Assembly: GCF_009184635.1 (NCBI RefSeq)
Contig: NZ_WELI01000005.1
Location: forward strand, 62,001-126,000
Length of the DNA: 64,000 bases
DNA from: Rudanella paleaurantiibacter
GTDB taxonomy: Bacteria; Bacteroidota; Bacteroidia; Cytophagales; Spirosomataceae
Direction: 5' to 3'
Position 1 is the first letter of the stretch. Each line of letters starts with the position of its first letter. The notes beneath the pieces are model-generated. The model saw only the letters and a program-made list of their open reading frames with translations. It made no database searches and was not told where the DNA came from. The position numbers and the translations under genes were made by a program. Shown one piece after another: positions 1-8,736 of the stretch.

Positions 1-213
1 CTCCGACGAATCGCGGGCCAGCCGATCTTCGTCTTTCAGGCGGTGCATATTCCGCTCTGACATATTCAGAATCGGGGCCATCTCCTTATCCGTCAGGCCA
101 ACCAATTCGGCAACCTGATCGACCTCAACCCGCGGAACCCCCTGCCGCGAACGGGCAATCATCATAAAAGGCGGGTACGAAACCGGCAAAGCCTGGGCAG
201 TTGCGTGTGTCAT
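1..213 (-). CDS. Xre/MbcA/ParS-type antitoxin, N-terminal part only
   Basis: The frame is open from an ATG at 211-213 leftwards off the window edge, so only the first 71 codons are present. The visible peptide has a short N-terminal arm and then a VAELVGLTDKEMAPILNMSE stretch followed by RNMHRLK. This is the helix-turn-helix start seen in antitoxins of the Xre/MbcA/ParS (DUF2384) family. In this family the partner is usually a RES-domain NAD-degrading toxin encoded immediately downstream, which would lie outside the window. The perfect inverted repeat just upstream (224-259) fits autoregulation. Family assignment is by recognition of the motif and is fairly firm; the toxin partner is inference. 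Confidence 0.7.
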   Translation of the reverse strand, partial: MTHATAQALPVSYPPFMMIARSRQGVPRVEVDQVAELVGLTDKEMAPILNMSERNMHRLKDEDRLARDSSE

Positions 214-223
214 AAGCTAACGA

Positions 224-259
224 GTGACTAATTGCACGAATATAACTGCAATTAGTCAC
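224..259. promoter_or_regulatory. Perfect 13-bp inverted repeat, probable antitoxin operator
   Basis: GTGACTAATTGCA at 224-236 is repeated in exact inverted form at 247-259, with a 10-base spacer. It sits 11 bases before the antitoxin ATG and in the divergent intergenic region before the M81 gene. Position and symmetry are those of an autoregulatory operator for a Xre-type antitoxin. Confidence 0.6.
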
Positions 260-341
260 ATCTGGTTCATTCAGAGAAGTTCTCCCCTCACAAACCAGCT
301 TGTCTATACCAATGAGCCGTTCCATCGCTTAACTTGGCGAC

Positions 342-1906
342 ATGAACAAGCTACTCTCTGCCGTTTTTGTATGGCTGACCGTTGGGCCCGCCCTTTTCGC
401 CCAACCCGCCAACGGCCGACTCCCACGAATTGCTATTGCAGGACTGGGCATCGAATCGAGCACGTTTTCGCCCGCTGTTACCCACGAAGAAGCCTTTCAT
501 GCCCGGTACGGCCCCGAGGTCTTCAACGCCTATCCGTTCCTGATGCCGATGGCGCCCCTACGCAAACAGGCCGCATGGGTACCCACCGTGATGGGAAAAT
601 CGCTACCCGGCGGGGCTGTCACCCGGCAGGCCTACGAGTCGCTGGTGAACAAAACCCTCGACTCGTTGCGCAAATACGCTCCGTACGACGGCCTTTTTCT
701 CGACATTCACGGGGCCATGAGTGTGCAGGGACTCGACGACCCCGAGGGAGATTTTATCACCCGAATCCGGCAGGTAATCGGGTATCAGACTCTTATCTCT
801 ACCTCAATGGATCTGCACGGCAACGTTTCGTGGCGGCTCGCCCAAAACACAGACCTGATGACCTGCTACCGGATGGCCCCGCACGAAGACGCCATGCAAA
901 CCAAAGAACGGGCCGTCGTGAACCTCCTCCGGCGTATCCGGAGTGGGCTGGGCAAACCCGCATACAAAGCCCTTATTACCGTACCCATTCTGTTGCCCGG
1001 CGAAAAAACAAGTACCCGGATTGAACCCGGCAAGAGCCTCTACGCACAGGTGCCCCCCTTGCCGACGGACAACCGGGAATTGTGGACGCCGGCATCTGGA
1101 TCGGGTACGCCTGGGCCGACGAACCCCGCAACCATGCCGCTGTCATGGTGACCGGCGACGATAAAGCCAAGGTATCCCAGACAGCCGAAACCCTCGCCCG
1201 TCAGTTCTGGGATGTGCGTAAGCAGTTTGCGTTTGTTGCTCCAACCGCTCCACTCGCCGAATGCATCGACAAAGCGCTCAAGAGCAAAAAACACCCGTTT
1301 TTCATCAGCGATATGGGCGATAACCCAACCGCTGGTGGGGCGGGCGACGTAACCTGGACACTCACCCAGATTTTGAACCAACCGGCATTTAAAGACCCCA
1401 ACGGCCCTTCGCTTATCTACGCATCGATCCCAGACCCGGAGTTGGTCAAAAAAGCCATTGCCGCCGGTGTAGGTGGACAGGTTAGCGCCAAGGCCAGTGC
1501 CAATGTCGATGCCCGATTTGCTCCGCCGGTGCCTCTGAATGGAGTGGTACGAGCCATTGAATACGGCGACCGGGATGCCGAAGTTGAAGTAGTGATGCAG
1601 GTAGGCAGCGTTCGGGTAATTGTAACCCAAAAACGAAAGCCCTACCATAAGGAGAAAGATTTTACCCGGCTCGGCCTCAACCCACGGCAAGCCGATGTCG
1701 TTGTGGTGAAAATCGGGTACCTTGAGCCTGAACTGTACGCCATGCAAGCCGACTGGCTGATGGCCCTCACCCCCGGGGGAGTCGATCAGGATTTGTTTCG
1801 CTTGCCCTACAAGCGGATTCAGCGCCCCATGTTTCCCTTCGATACCGATATGCCTACGCCTGACCTCTCGGCCAAACTAGTTCCGGTATCAGGTAGTACC
1901 AAGTAA
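342..1906 (+). pseudogene. M81 family metallopeptidase (MlrC-like), exported, frameshifted
   Basis: Two overlapping frames together encode one protein of about 520 residues. The first part (342 to about 1058) has a signal peptide ending near the FAQP sequence and carries the zinc-site motifs DIHGAM and MDLHGN of the M81/MlrC family. The second part resumes one frame back and reads ADGQPGIVDAGIW and then the conserved C-terminal half through 1906. The frames must switch near the six-C run at 1053-1058, as expected for the loss of one base. Homologues hydrolyse peptide or cyclic-peptide bonds; the exported form here would act in the periplasm. Either this is a true inactivating frameshift or a homopolymer sequencing error. 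Confidence 0.85.
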
Positions 1907-1930
1907 GCGTATTCTACTGAGCTGAAACTA

Positions 1931-1969
1931 CGGGGGCGGGTCGAGATTTCATTTCTCGATCCGCCCCCG
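1931..1969. terminator. Bidirectional terminator hairpin
   Basis: A 16-bp stem (CGGGGGCGGGTCGAGA pairing with the sequence ending CCGCCCCCG, with one G-T wobble) lies between the convergent M81 gene and the lipoprotein gene. Confidence 0.7.
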
Positions 1970-1994
1970 TTTCATAATCACTTCATTAAACAGC

Positions 1995-2543
1995 TCAGAG
2001 CGCCGTCAGATCCATACCGTCATTCAGGTTCGGTGTAGTGCTGATGGTCATTACAGTCTCACCCCGGTTATTTTTACGAATCGCGTAATAATAGGTTCTG
2101 GATTTAAGCTCATCGGCAGTCGCATCGCGTTTAAAGTTTTGGCTCGCGGCACAGGAGTAATACCCCCGCATGGTTCCCCGCGCCGGGCGAATCGAAAACG
2201 AACCGGCCCCCTCATCAAACGTCACCGTACCCGCCGTAAACGCATACGATTCGGTTCGGCACGAGTAGGTCGTGGCCGAGTTAATGGTGTAGACCTCGTA
2301 TTTTCCATTCGTACTAAAGTCGAAGAGCATACCCTGCTCAAAAGCCTTGCCGCTGTACGAGCCATTGTAATTCCAGAAATCGGTGGCCGAAAACGAACCC
2401 CCATACACCCATTTCCCCTTAGCCCGCGCCGGGGTTGTCGTGTGTGGTTCCGGTTCGCCCCCAGCATCGGCTCCTCCCGACGGTGTACAGGCAACAGCCG
2501 CAAGAGTGCCCCAGAGAAAAAGTACCCGAATTAGCGTGTTCAT
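1995..2543 (-). CDS. Hypothetical lipoprotein
   Basis: 182 residues. The ATG at 2541-2543 is chosen because it gives a compact lipoprotein signal peptide (MNTLIRVLFLWGTL then AAVAC), with Cys19 as the lipidation site followed by a Ser/Gly/Ala/Glu-rich linker. An upstream in-frame start at 2585 would add 14 non-signal residues. The mature part is Tyr/Thr/Ser-rich with predicted beta content and two Cys residues (TTYSCRTES and YYSCAAS) that could form a disulfide. I do not recognise a named domain. It probably sits on the periplasmic or cell-surface membrane. Confidence 0.7.
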   Translation of the reverse strand: MNTLIRVLFLWGTLAAVACTPSGGADAGGEPEPHTTTPARAKGKWVYGGSFSATDFWNYNGSYSGKAFEQGMLFDFSTNGKYEVYTINSATTYSCRTESYAFTAGTVTFDEGAGSFSIRPARGTMRGYYSCAASQNFKRDATADELKSRTYYYAIRKNNRGETVMTISTTPNLNDGMDLTAL

Positions 2544-2678
2544 CAGCGTATGTTGTTTGGTTACGGACCAAAATTGGGTGTCCAATACCCCACAACGCGA
2601 CCTTTACCTGCACGAACAGCCATGTTGCTCAACTGAACTGCGCGAATCTGGTTCTTAACCGGGACAGGTAACCAACAA

Positions 2679-2707
2679 AAAACCCCGCCGTTTTGGGGCG
2701 GGGTTTT
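2679..2707 (-). terminator. Intrinsic terminator of dnaK
   Basis: AAAACCCCGCC at 2679-2689 pairs exactly with GGCGGGGTTTT at 2697-2707. Read on the minus strand, the stem is followed by a run of T, 18 bases after the dnaK stop. Confidence 0.85.
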
Positions 2708-2724
2708 CCAGAAACAGGTTCTGC

Positions 2725-4632
2725 TTATTTCACTTCTTCGTAAGGCACATCCGACACGTCATCGGCAGGCTGCCCCTGTCCATTGGCCGCGCCAGTAGCA
2801 GCGCCATCAGCGGGGTTAGCTCCCTGCGTAGCGTTGTAAATGTCCTGCGAAGCGGCATTCCAGGCATTCGTCAGGGCCGCCAGTGCGGTATCGATAGCAG
2901 CCGCATCGCGCGAGCCGTGAGCCGTGCGCAACTGCGCGAGGCCGTCTTCAATCGCTTGCTTGTTAGCGGGCGTCAGTTTGTCGCCATAATCTTTCAGCTG
3001 CTTCTCGGTCTGGAAGATCATCGAGTCAGCTTGGTTCACTTTCTCGATTTTTTCCCGCTCCGCCTTATCCGCAGCTTCGTTGGCTTTCGCTTCGTCGCGC
3101 ATCCGGTTGATTTCAGCGTCGGTCAGACCGCTCGATGCTTCAATTCGGATTTTCTGCTCTTTACCCGTTCCTTTATCACGGGCCGTTACGTTCAGAATAC
3201 CGTTGGCATCAACGTCAAAGGTCACTTCAATTTGCGGAACTCCACGCGGTGCCGGTGGGATATCCGACAGGATAAACCGACCCAACTGCCGGTTCTGAGC
3301 GGCCATCGGGCGCTCGCCCTGCAACACGTTGATTTCTACACTTGGCTGGTTATCTGATGCCGTCGAGAAGGTTTCGGTTTTCTTGCTCGGAATCGTGGTG
3401 TTTGCCTCCACCATCTTTGTGAACACGCCACCCATCGTTTCGATACCCAGCGACAGCGGGATTACGTCGAGCAGGAGTACGTCTTTCACTTCACCGGTCA
3501 ATACGCCACCCTGAATAGCTGCGCCTACGGCAACGGCTTCGTCGGGGTTAACGGCTTTCGAAGGCTTCTTACCAAAGAGTTTCTCTACCTCTTCCTGTAC
3601 TTTCGGAATCCGGGTAGAACCACCCACCAGAATCACCTCATCGATCTGACCGGCGCTCAGACCGGCGTTTTTGAGGGCCCGGCGGCAAGGCTCCAGGCTA
3701 CGCTGCACCAACGAATCGCTCAACTGCTCAAACTTCGCGCGGCTCAACGAACGCACCAGGTGCTTCGGAATACCATTGACCGGCATGATGTACGGCAGGT
3801 TGATTTCCGTTGACGCTCCGCTCGACAGTTCAATTTTCGCTTTTTCGGCGGCTTCTTTCAACCGCTGCAGAGCCATCGGGTCCTGACGCAGGTCGATACC
3901 TTCGTCGCTCTTGAACTCATTAGCCAGCCAGTCGATGATCACCTGATCGAAGTCGTCGCCCCCGAGGTGTGTGTCACCATCGGTCGATTTTACTTCGAAT
4001 ACACCGTCGCCCAGTTCGAGGATCGAGATATCGAACGTACCACCACCGAGGTCAAACACCGCGATTTTCATGTCTTTATCGGTCTTATCGAGACCGTAAG
4101 CCAGAGCCGCTGCCGTGGGTTCGTTGATAATCCGCTTCACATCGAGACCGGCAATCTGACCGGCTTCTTTAGTCGCCTGCCGTTCGGCATCGTTGAAGTA
4201 AGCCGGTACCGTAATCACGGCTTCGGTTACGGTTTGCCCCAGATAGTCCTCCGCGGTTTGCTTCATCTTTTGCAGAACAAGCGCCGAGAGTTCCTGCGGG
4301 GTATATTGACGGTCACCGATCTTAACCCGGGGCGTATCATTCGCTCCGCGCTCAACATCGTAAGCCACCGTTTTCATTTCGTTCTGTACTTCGTTGTAAC
4401 GCTTACCCATGAAGCGCTTAATCGAAGAAATCGTATTTTTCGGGTTGGTGATTGCCTGACGTTTGGCCGGATCACCTACTTTGCGCTCCCCGTTGCCGTT
4501 ATCCATAAACGCGACCACCGACGGAGTAGTCCGACGTCCTTCGCTGTTTGGGATAACCACGGGCTCGTTACCTTCCATAACGGCCACGCACGAGTTGGTT
4601 GTGCCTAAGTCAATGCCAATAATCTTGCCCAT
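2725..4632 (-). CDS. dnaK: Molecular chaperone DnaK (Hsp70)
   Basis: 635 residues, normal length. The N-terminal ATPase domain starts [17 protein letters not shown] and contains the phosphate-2 loop [13 protein letters not shown] and the adenosine motif [12 protein letters not shown]. The hydrophobic linker [19 protein letters not shown] precedes the substrate-binding beta domain and the helical lid; the tail ends [11 protein letters not shown]. It is an ATP-dependent cytoplasmic chaperone that works with DnaJ and GrpE, neither of which is next to it here. It appears monocistronic, with its own terminator (2679-2707) and a 210-base upstream region holding a sigma-54-like promoter match (4688-4704). 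Confidence 0.98.
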   Translation of the reverse strand: MGKIIGIDLGTTNSCVAVMEGNEPVVIPNSEGRRTTPSVVAFMDNGNGERKVGDPAKRQAITNPKNTISSIKRFMGKRYNEVQNEMKTVAYDVERGANDTPRVKIGDRQYTPQELSALVLQKMKQTAEDYLGQTVTEAVITVPAYFNDAERQATKEAGQIAGLDVKRIINEPTAAALAYGLDKTDKDMKIAVFDLGGGTFDISILELGDGVFEVKSTDGDTHLGGDDFDQVIIDWLANEFKSDEGIDLRQDPMALQRLKEAAEKAKIELSSGASTEINLPYIMPVNGIPKHLVRSLSRAKFEQLSDSLVQRSLEPCRRALKNAGLSAGQIDEVILVGGSTRIPKVQEEVEKLFGKKPSKAVNPDEAVAVGAAIQGGVLTGEVKDVLLLDVIPLSLGIETMGGVFTKMVEANTTIPSKKTETFSTASDNQPSVEINVLQGERPMAAQNRQLGRFILSDIPPAPRGVPQIEVTFDVDANGILNVTARDKGTGKEQKIRIEASSGLTDAEINRMRDEAKANEAADKAEREKIEKVNQADSMIFQTEKQLKDYGDKLTPANKQAIEDGLAQLRTAHGSRDAAAIDTALAALTNAWNAASQDIYNATQGANPADGAATGAANGQGQPADDVSDVPYEEVK

Positions 4633-4687
4633 AGTCTGGTTTAGTTATGTCTAATTCTGTTGTAATTCCTGACAGATACCTCCCCTA

Positions 4688-4704
4688 TTGCAAGGGATAT
4701 GCCA
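4688..4704 (-). promoter_or_regulatory. Sigma-54-like -24/-12 element upstream of dnaK
   Basis: On the minus strand the sequence is TGGCATATCCCTTGCAA, which fits the sigma-54 consensus TGGCAYR-N4-TTGCW at every defined position. It ends 55 bases before the dnaK ATG, a normal leader length. The match is seen directly; its use as a promoter is inferred. Confidence 0.45.
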
Positions 4705-4796
4705 GCCGCTTATAGGGCTTTTTTTTATGACAGATTGACAGCATAAAAGGAGGTAACGGGCAAGGTTGGCAGACCACTAACCCACACTCTGACACG

Positions 4797-4832
4797 CTGC
4801 CAGTACAGACCGGGTTAGGTATGTACCGGCAG
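4797..4832 (-). terminator. Hairpin downstream of mbtH
   Basis: CTGCCAGTACA at 4797-4807 pairs with TGTACCGGCAG at 4822-4832 (one wobble), starting 10 bases beyond the mbtH stop. There is no clear T run, so it may be a processing or stability hairpin rather than a strict intrinsic terminator. Confidence 0.4.
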
Positions 4833-4842
4833 TCCCAAGCTG

Positions 4843-5064
4843 TTATTCGCCCCGCTGTTGGGCTTCTTCCATCCGCTTGCGTAAACTCAGCGGACGCATG
4901 TCTGTCCAGACTTCTTTGATGTATTCCAGACACTCCGCTTTCGTACCCTGCTTACCGGCGTCATTCCAGCCCAGGGCGTTTTCGCGGTCGGCGGGCCAGA
5001 TACTGTACTGTTCTTCGTGGTTGACCACAACTTTATACATCGTGTTGTCTTCGCGCTCTTCCAT
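4843..5064 (-). CDS. MbtH-family protein, not next to any NRPS
   Basis: 73 residues (65 if the second ATG at 5038-5040 is used). It matches the MbtH fold motifs closely: [10 protein letters not shown], then [11 protein letters not shown], then [20 protein letters not shown]. These include the conserved Trp, Pro and Cys-Leu pattern. MbtH proteins bind and activate adenylation domains of nonribosomal peptide synthetases. No NRPS gene occurs in this window; the gene is 23 bases downstream of hemF on the same strand and probably shares its transcript. Family assignment is firm; the partner enzyme is unknown. Confidence 0.85.
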   Translation of the reverse strand: MEEREDNTMYKVVVNHEEQYSIWPADRENALGWNDAGKQGTKAECLEYIKEVWTDMRPLSLRKRMEEAQQRGE

Positions 5065-5087
5065 GAGGTAGTTTTTGGTTAACTAGA

Positions 5088-5999
5088 TTATTTCCCAACC
5101 CAATCTACTCCTTTTCGCAGAAGGATCAAGGTGCGGGCCTCTTCGGAACCGGGTTGCGGCTGATGGTTATAGGTCCAGTTGGCCTGCGGGGGCATACTCA
5201 TCAGAATCGACTCGGTACGGCCGTCGGTTTCGAGACCAAACTTGGTGCCCCGGTCCCATACCAGATTGAACTCTACATAACGCCCGCGCCGGAGCATCTG
5301 CCACGCTTTCTGCGCTTCGTCGTAAGGCAGATCGCGGTTCTGATGCATATAGTGCGTGTAGATTGGCGCAAAGGCTTCGCCTACATCCTGCACAAAGTGG
5401 AATAGTTCAGCCTTATGCTCGGGCGACTCGGGGCGGAGATGATCGAAGAAAATGCCACCGATACCGCGGGTCTCCTGCCGGTGTTTGAGGTAGAAATAAT
5501 CGTCGGCCCAGGGCTTAAACCGGGCGTAGTAGTCCGGGTTGTGCTTGTCGCAAACGGCTTTAAGCTGCTCGTGAAACCAACGGGCATCGGCATCAACCAC
5601 GTAGTGTGGAGTTAGGTCAATACCACCCCCGAACCAGTTGTGCCCGGTACTCATCTCGAAGTACCGCACATTCATGTGGATGATGGGCACCCTGGGGCTG
5701 TGCGGATGCAACACAATAGATACGCCCGTGGCAAAAAACGTAGGGACTTCGCCGTTTTGCGCTGTAATCCCAAGCTGACGCAGGGTACCTTCGGTGGCTT
5801 CGCCATGCACAACCGAAAAGCCAACACCTCCTTTTTCGATAACGGCCCCGTTGGCCAGCGTGCGCGAGCGACCTCCGCCACCGCCGGGCCGCTCCCAGCT
5901 ATCCTCGCTAAAGCGCCCTACACCGTCGGCCGTTTCGAGCGAGTGGCAAATCCTATCCTGTAAGCCCCCAAACCAGTGGGCAATATCTTCCTTTGTCAT
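5088..5999 (-). CDS. hemF: Oxygen-dependent coproporphyrinogen III oxidase
   Basis: 303 residues, full length for HemF. It converts coproporphyrinogen III to protoporphyrinogen IX by two oxidative decarboxylations using O2, in the cytoplasm, as a late step of heme synthesis. Family signatures are present: FSVVHGEATEGTLRQLG, VPIIHMNVRYFE, the GHNWFGGGIDLTPHYVVDAD region and the C-terminal MSMPPQANWTYNH. The mbtH gene follows after 23 bases. No sequence oddities. Confidence 0.97.
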   Translation of the reverse strand: MTKEDIAHWFGGLQDRICHSLETADGVGRFSEDSWERPGGGGGRSRTLANGAVIEKGGVGFSVVHGEATEGTLRQLGITAQNGEVPTFFATGVSIVLHPHSPRVPIIHMNVRYFEMSTGHNWFGGGIDLTPHYVVDADARWFHEQLKAVCDKHNPDYYARFKPWADDYFYLKHRQETRGIGGIFFDHLRPESPEHKAELFHFVQDVGEAFAPIYTHYMHQNRDLPYDEAQKAWQMLRRGRYVEFNLVWDRGTKFGLETDGRTESILMSMPPQANWTYNHQPQPGSEEARTLILLRKGVDWVGK

Positions 6000-6075
6000 G
6001 TATCAATGATTGTCATACCCGATTTGGTGCGTAACAAGCGTCGCGTACTAAACCGGGGAAGCGCAAAACTACACC

Positions 6076-6696
6076 TTAATTCACTTTGAGGGCAAACCGG
6101 GCGGGCCGGGGCTTATCGATGAGAATCAACAGCCCCTGCTCGGTCAGTTGCCGAAGAAGCTTGTTGGCCCGGTAATCGGAGATGTTGACCAGTTTGGCCA
6201 ACCGGTCGGCCGTGATGTAATCATTCTTGCGCAGGTACTGCACCAGCGTGCGCACGTTGGGCGACTGTAGCAAGGTTTTGTCGGCTGAGTCCTGCTCCAT
6301 AATGAGCTTGTTGGTCGGCACCGATTTATCCTTCACCCGAACATAAATAGTTCGACGCCCCTGATCGTCGACGGCATAGTGCGGCTTTTCGGTGCTTTCC
6401 GGCACATCGATCACAAGCACAGGGCGCCCATCGCCATACACCACCTCGTAGCTCACCGTGATGGGCGGCTCCACCAGCAGGTCGGTGGCCTGTTCAATCT
6501 TGCGCATCTCCCGTATTTCGGACTGAATACCGACCATCTTTCCGTCATCGTCGACGCCAATCAACAGCGTGCCGCCCGCCGTATTGGCAAACGCGCACAA
6601 CGTCCGGGCAATGCGGGCCGGGGTCGAAATGGTACTTTTAAACTCGAGCCGGGAGCCTTCGCCCTGGGCAATCAGATCGGGAAGCTTTGAGACCAT
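6076..6696 (-). CDS. AlbA_2 (Schlafen-type) DNA-binding domain protein with winged-helix tail
   Basis: 206 residues. Residues about 10-125 form an AlbA_2 domain (formerly divergent AAA-4), recognised by EGSRLEFKST, the CAFANTAGGTLLIGVDDDGK core and the YYVR-like IYVRVKDKSVP ending. The last 60 residues (LVQYLRKNDYITADRLAKLV then a RANKLLRQL helix) look like a winged helix-turn-helix. The family is linked to nucleic-acid binding and is widespread in Bacteroidota, often as a putative transcriptional regulator. Its leader contains the hairpin cluster and terminator described at 6776-6912. Domain call is firm, function is not known. Confidence 0.8.
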   Translation of the reverse strand: MVSKLPDLIAQGEGSRLEFKSTISTPARIARTLCAFANTAGGTLLIGVDDDGKMVGIQSEIREMRKIEQATDLLVEPPITVSYEVVYGDGRPVLVIDVPESTEKPHYAVDDQGRRTIYVRVKDKSVPTNKLIMEQDSADKTLLQSPNVRTLVQYLRKNDYITADRLAKLVNISDYRANKLLRQLTEQGLLILIDKPRPARFALKVN

Positions 6697-6775
6697 ACTA
6701 CGCTAACGACGGTTTTTGGTGTAGAGTTTTACGGGCAGCCGTTAACCGGAACGGAAATAGAGAAGTAGATATAAG

Positions 6776-6803
6776 AAAAGGGACTCTCTGCAGAGTCCCT
6801 TTT
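6776..6803 (-). terminator. Intrinsic terminator upstream of the AlbA_2 gene
   Basis: AAAAGGGACTCT and AGAGTCCCTTTT form a 12-bp perfect stem with a 4-base loop. On the minus strand it is followed by TTTTCTTAT. It would end transcripts coming from the USP operon or from the hairpin cluster, before the AlbA_2 gene. Confidence 0.75.
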
Positions 6804-6835
6804 AAAGCGTTTACGCAATTGGGCAGAATTAGTTT

Positions 6836-6912
6836 GCCCCACTGGGGCTCCCTGTTACTAGCTCAGTAACAGACCCGCTTCTACCCCGTAGGGGTTTTCC
6901 GCCTACAGAAGC
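6836..6912 (-). ncRNA. Candidate structured RNA: three adjacent hairpins ahead of a terminator
   Basis: Three stems lie side by side. GCTTCT(6877-6882)/AGAAGC(6907-6912) encloses GTAGG/CCTAC. CTGTTACT(6852-6859)/AGTAACAG(6865-6872) is flanked by GGG/CCC. GCCCC(6836-6840)/GGGGC(6844-6848) is the third. Within the first, ACCCC/GGGGT offers a competing pairing. The cluster is followed on the minus strand by the strong terminator at 6776-6803, and lies about 70 bases after the USP stop. It could be a small RNA, a 3' UTR structure or an attenuator for the AlbA_2 gene. I cannot assign it to a known RNA family. Confidence 0.35.
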
Positions 6913-6982
6913 ACCGGTTTCGAATACAAGTCTGTTTTTAACCAAAAACGACAAACTAAATACTATAAACCCAAAAGCCCAC

Positions 6983-7858
6983 TTACAAATACGTAGCAAA
7001 CGGCACCTCAGTTGGGTCGGTACTGGCGGGAGTAACGGGGGTGGCATCGTACAGGGCCAGCAAAGGAACCCGTGGGTGATACGCCAGCGAACGGGTCACG
7101 CTACGGCCAAATAAAGCATCGACCAGACTCTTACGGTGCGGTACCGTTACGAGCAGATCAACCGGGTGGGTTTCCAAGTACGCGTCGATACCCCGCACTA
7201 CCTCGTTATCGTGAATGTAATACACCAGCGGCTTCGCCGGATCAAAGTATAGCTGCAACCGGTCGAGCGTTTCGGGAGCGATTTTCGTCTCTTTGCGGTC
7301 GGGATTCTCAATGGTTAACACTGTTAGATCAGCATTTTTAGCCTCCAGTATCCCTTTTACCGGGTCCAGACATTCGGTCGAGCGGACGAAGTTGGCGTCG
7401 GTGGCCAGCACCACATGCGCGAGAGGCCGGATGGGTGCCGTTGCCGGAACCACCAGCACATGGGCCGTAGCCGCCCGGATTACCCCGGTCGACACGCTAC
7501 CCAGCCATTCGCTGCGACCGGCTCCGGTAGCTCCCAGTACCACCCAGTCGAACGACTCGTTGGCAAGGATGGCTTCCAGCGCGCTCACCGGCCCGCCGGC
7601 CAGCGTCCGGATTTCAAACGTATGGGTTGGTGTGAGCGACGCGGCTTCGAGCGACTCTTTCAACTGGGTCAGTTCGTCGGCGGCTGCCTGCCGCAGCGTT
7701 TCCATAGCGTAGATAGCCCCGTTGGCGGCTTCGAGCTCGATGGGGTACGCATTGAGCAAACAGAACTGAGTGGGCACGTCGCCGAAAAGCGTTTGTGCGT
7801 AGTTGATGGCGTGCGTTGATGCGGCCGAAAAGTCAGTTAAAATCAGAACCTTGTTCAT
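6983..7858 (-). CDS. Universal stress protein, tandem UspA domains
   Basis: 291 residues in two UspA-like halves. The first begins KVLILTDFSAASTHAINYA and carries a nucleotide-binding-like GATGAGRSEWLGS loop; the second begins HVVLATDANFV and ends with a weakened GRSVTRSLAYHPRVPLLAL motif. Last gene of a probable three-gene minus-strand operon (8979 to 6983), 24 bases after the preceding USP gene. USPs are cytoplasmic proteins induced by starvation, hypoxia or oxidative stress. The exact role of this copy is unknown. Confidence 0.85.
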   Translation of the reverse strand: MNKVLILTDFSAASTHAINYAQTLFGDVPTQFCLLNAYPIELEAANGAIYAMETLRQAAADELTQLKESLEAASLTPTHTFEIRTLAGGPVSALEAILANESFDWVVLGATGAGRSEWLGSVSTGVIRAATAHVLVVPATAPIRPLAHVVLATDANFVRSTECLDPVKGILEAKNADLTVLTIENPDRKETKIAPETLDRLQLYFDPAKPLVYYIHDNEVVRGIDAYLETHPVDLLVTVPHRKSLVDALFGRSVTRSLAYHPRVPLLALYDATPVTPASTDPTEVPFATYL

Positions 7859-7882
7859 AGTGAATGAGAAAATGTAAAAACG

Positions 7883-8698
7883 TTAAACAACAGCCAGCAC
7901 AGGTACAATCGCCTGGCGGGCAACCTGCTGCGTGACCGACTCGGTGAGCCAGATCTGAAACCGGCTATGACGCTTGGGCAGCAGCACAATCAGATCGGCA
8001 CGGGTCTGGGCGAAGTACGCATCGAGTGCCACCGTCAGGTCGTTGCCGGACAAAAACTGAAAGGTGTGTGGTTGATCGATAAATAGGTTACGGATGGCCT
8101 CGGCCCCCCAGCGGTGCAGGTCGGTCGGGGTATCTTCAACACAAACAATGTCGAGCGTGGCATCGAGCAGTCGCGCAAACCGCTTCACGTTGCCCAGCGT
8201 CAAGACGTCAACGGGCTCCTCTAAATCCACGGCCAGCACCACCGACCGAATGGGCGTGTAAACCGTGCCGGGCGGGACAAGCAACATGGACACGAGCGTT
8301 TCGGGAATCAACTGGGTCGCCAGGCTGCCTTCAATTCGGGCGCGGTAGGGTTCGTCACCCACGAGGCCCATCACGAGCAGATCGGGTTTGCGGTCGCGTA
8401 CCTCCGCTTCGATACAGGCTGCCGGATCGCCCGGCCGGGCCACCACTTCCACGAGGAGTAGTCCGCCGGTCTGCTCCCTGATCGAGTCGCGCAGATCATG
8501 AAGCCGATGGAGGCAGGCCTGTTTAGCCCCTTCGTCGGCCGAGGTCAGCCACTCGTGAGCCGGTGCATTGGCCGGCAGCGGATCGTACGCGTTCAGAATC
8601 ACGAGCTGCGCGTGCAGGGTAAACGCCATTTCAACAGCGTAATCAATTGCCCAATGGGCGTTTTCGGAAAAATCGGTTGCCAGTAGGATAGTTCTCAT
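7883..8698 (-). CDS. Universal stress protein, tandem UspA domains
   Basis: 271 residues. The ATG at 8696-8698 is chosen because the UspA fold starts there (MRTILLATDFSENAHWAIDY); a longer frame to 8740 adds 14 unrelated residues. The first half ends with DLLVMGLVGDEP and RIEGSLATQLIPETLVSMLL, the second starts SVVLAVDLEEPVDV and ends with ADLIVLLPKRHSRFQIWL. The canonical G-x2-G-x9-G(S/T) ATP loop is not intact in either half, which suggests a non-ATP-binding member. Middle gene of the 8979-6983 operon. Confidence 0.83.
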   Translation of the reverse strand: MRTILLATDFSENAHWAIDYAVEMAFTLHAQLVILNAYDPLPANAPAHEWLTSADEGAKQACLHRLHDLRDSIREQTGGLLLVEVVARPGDPAACIEAEVRDRKPDLLVMGLVGDEPYRARIEGSLATQLIPETLVSMLLVPPGTVYTPIRSVVLAVDLEEPVDVLTLGNVKRFARLLDATLDIVCVEDTPTDLHRWGAEAIRNLFIDQPHTFQFLSGNDLTVALDAYFAQTRADLIVLLPKRHSRFQIWLTESVTQQVARQAIVPVLAVV

Positions 8699-8736
8699 GA
8701 GAGTCGTGGTACAGGTTCTTTGCGATTCTTGCCCGA

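Noticed and set aside
2139-2671. Several overlapping frames opposite and upstream of the lipoprotein gene
   Set aside because: High Arg/Pro/Ser content typical of shadow frames in GC-rich DNA; the lipoprotein signal and Cys support the minus-strand frame.
6852-6880. TAGCTCAGT sequence at 6859-6867 looked like the D arm of a tRNA
   Set aside because: No acceptor stem, anticodon arm or TTCGAATCC arm can be placed around it; the bases are better used in the CTGTTACT/AGTAACAG hairpin.
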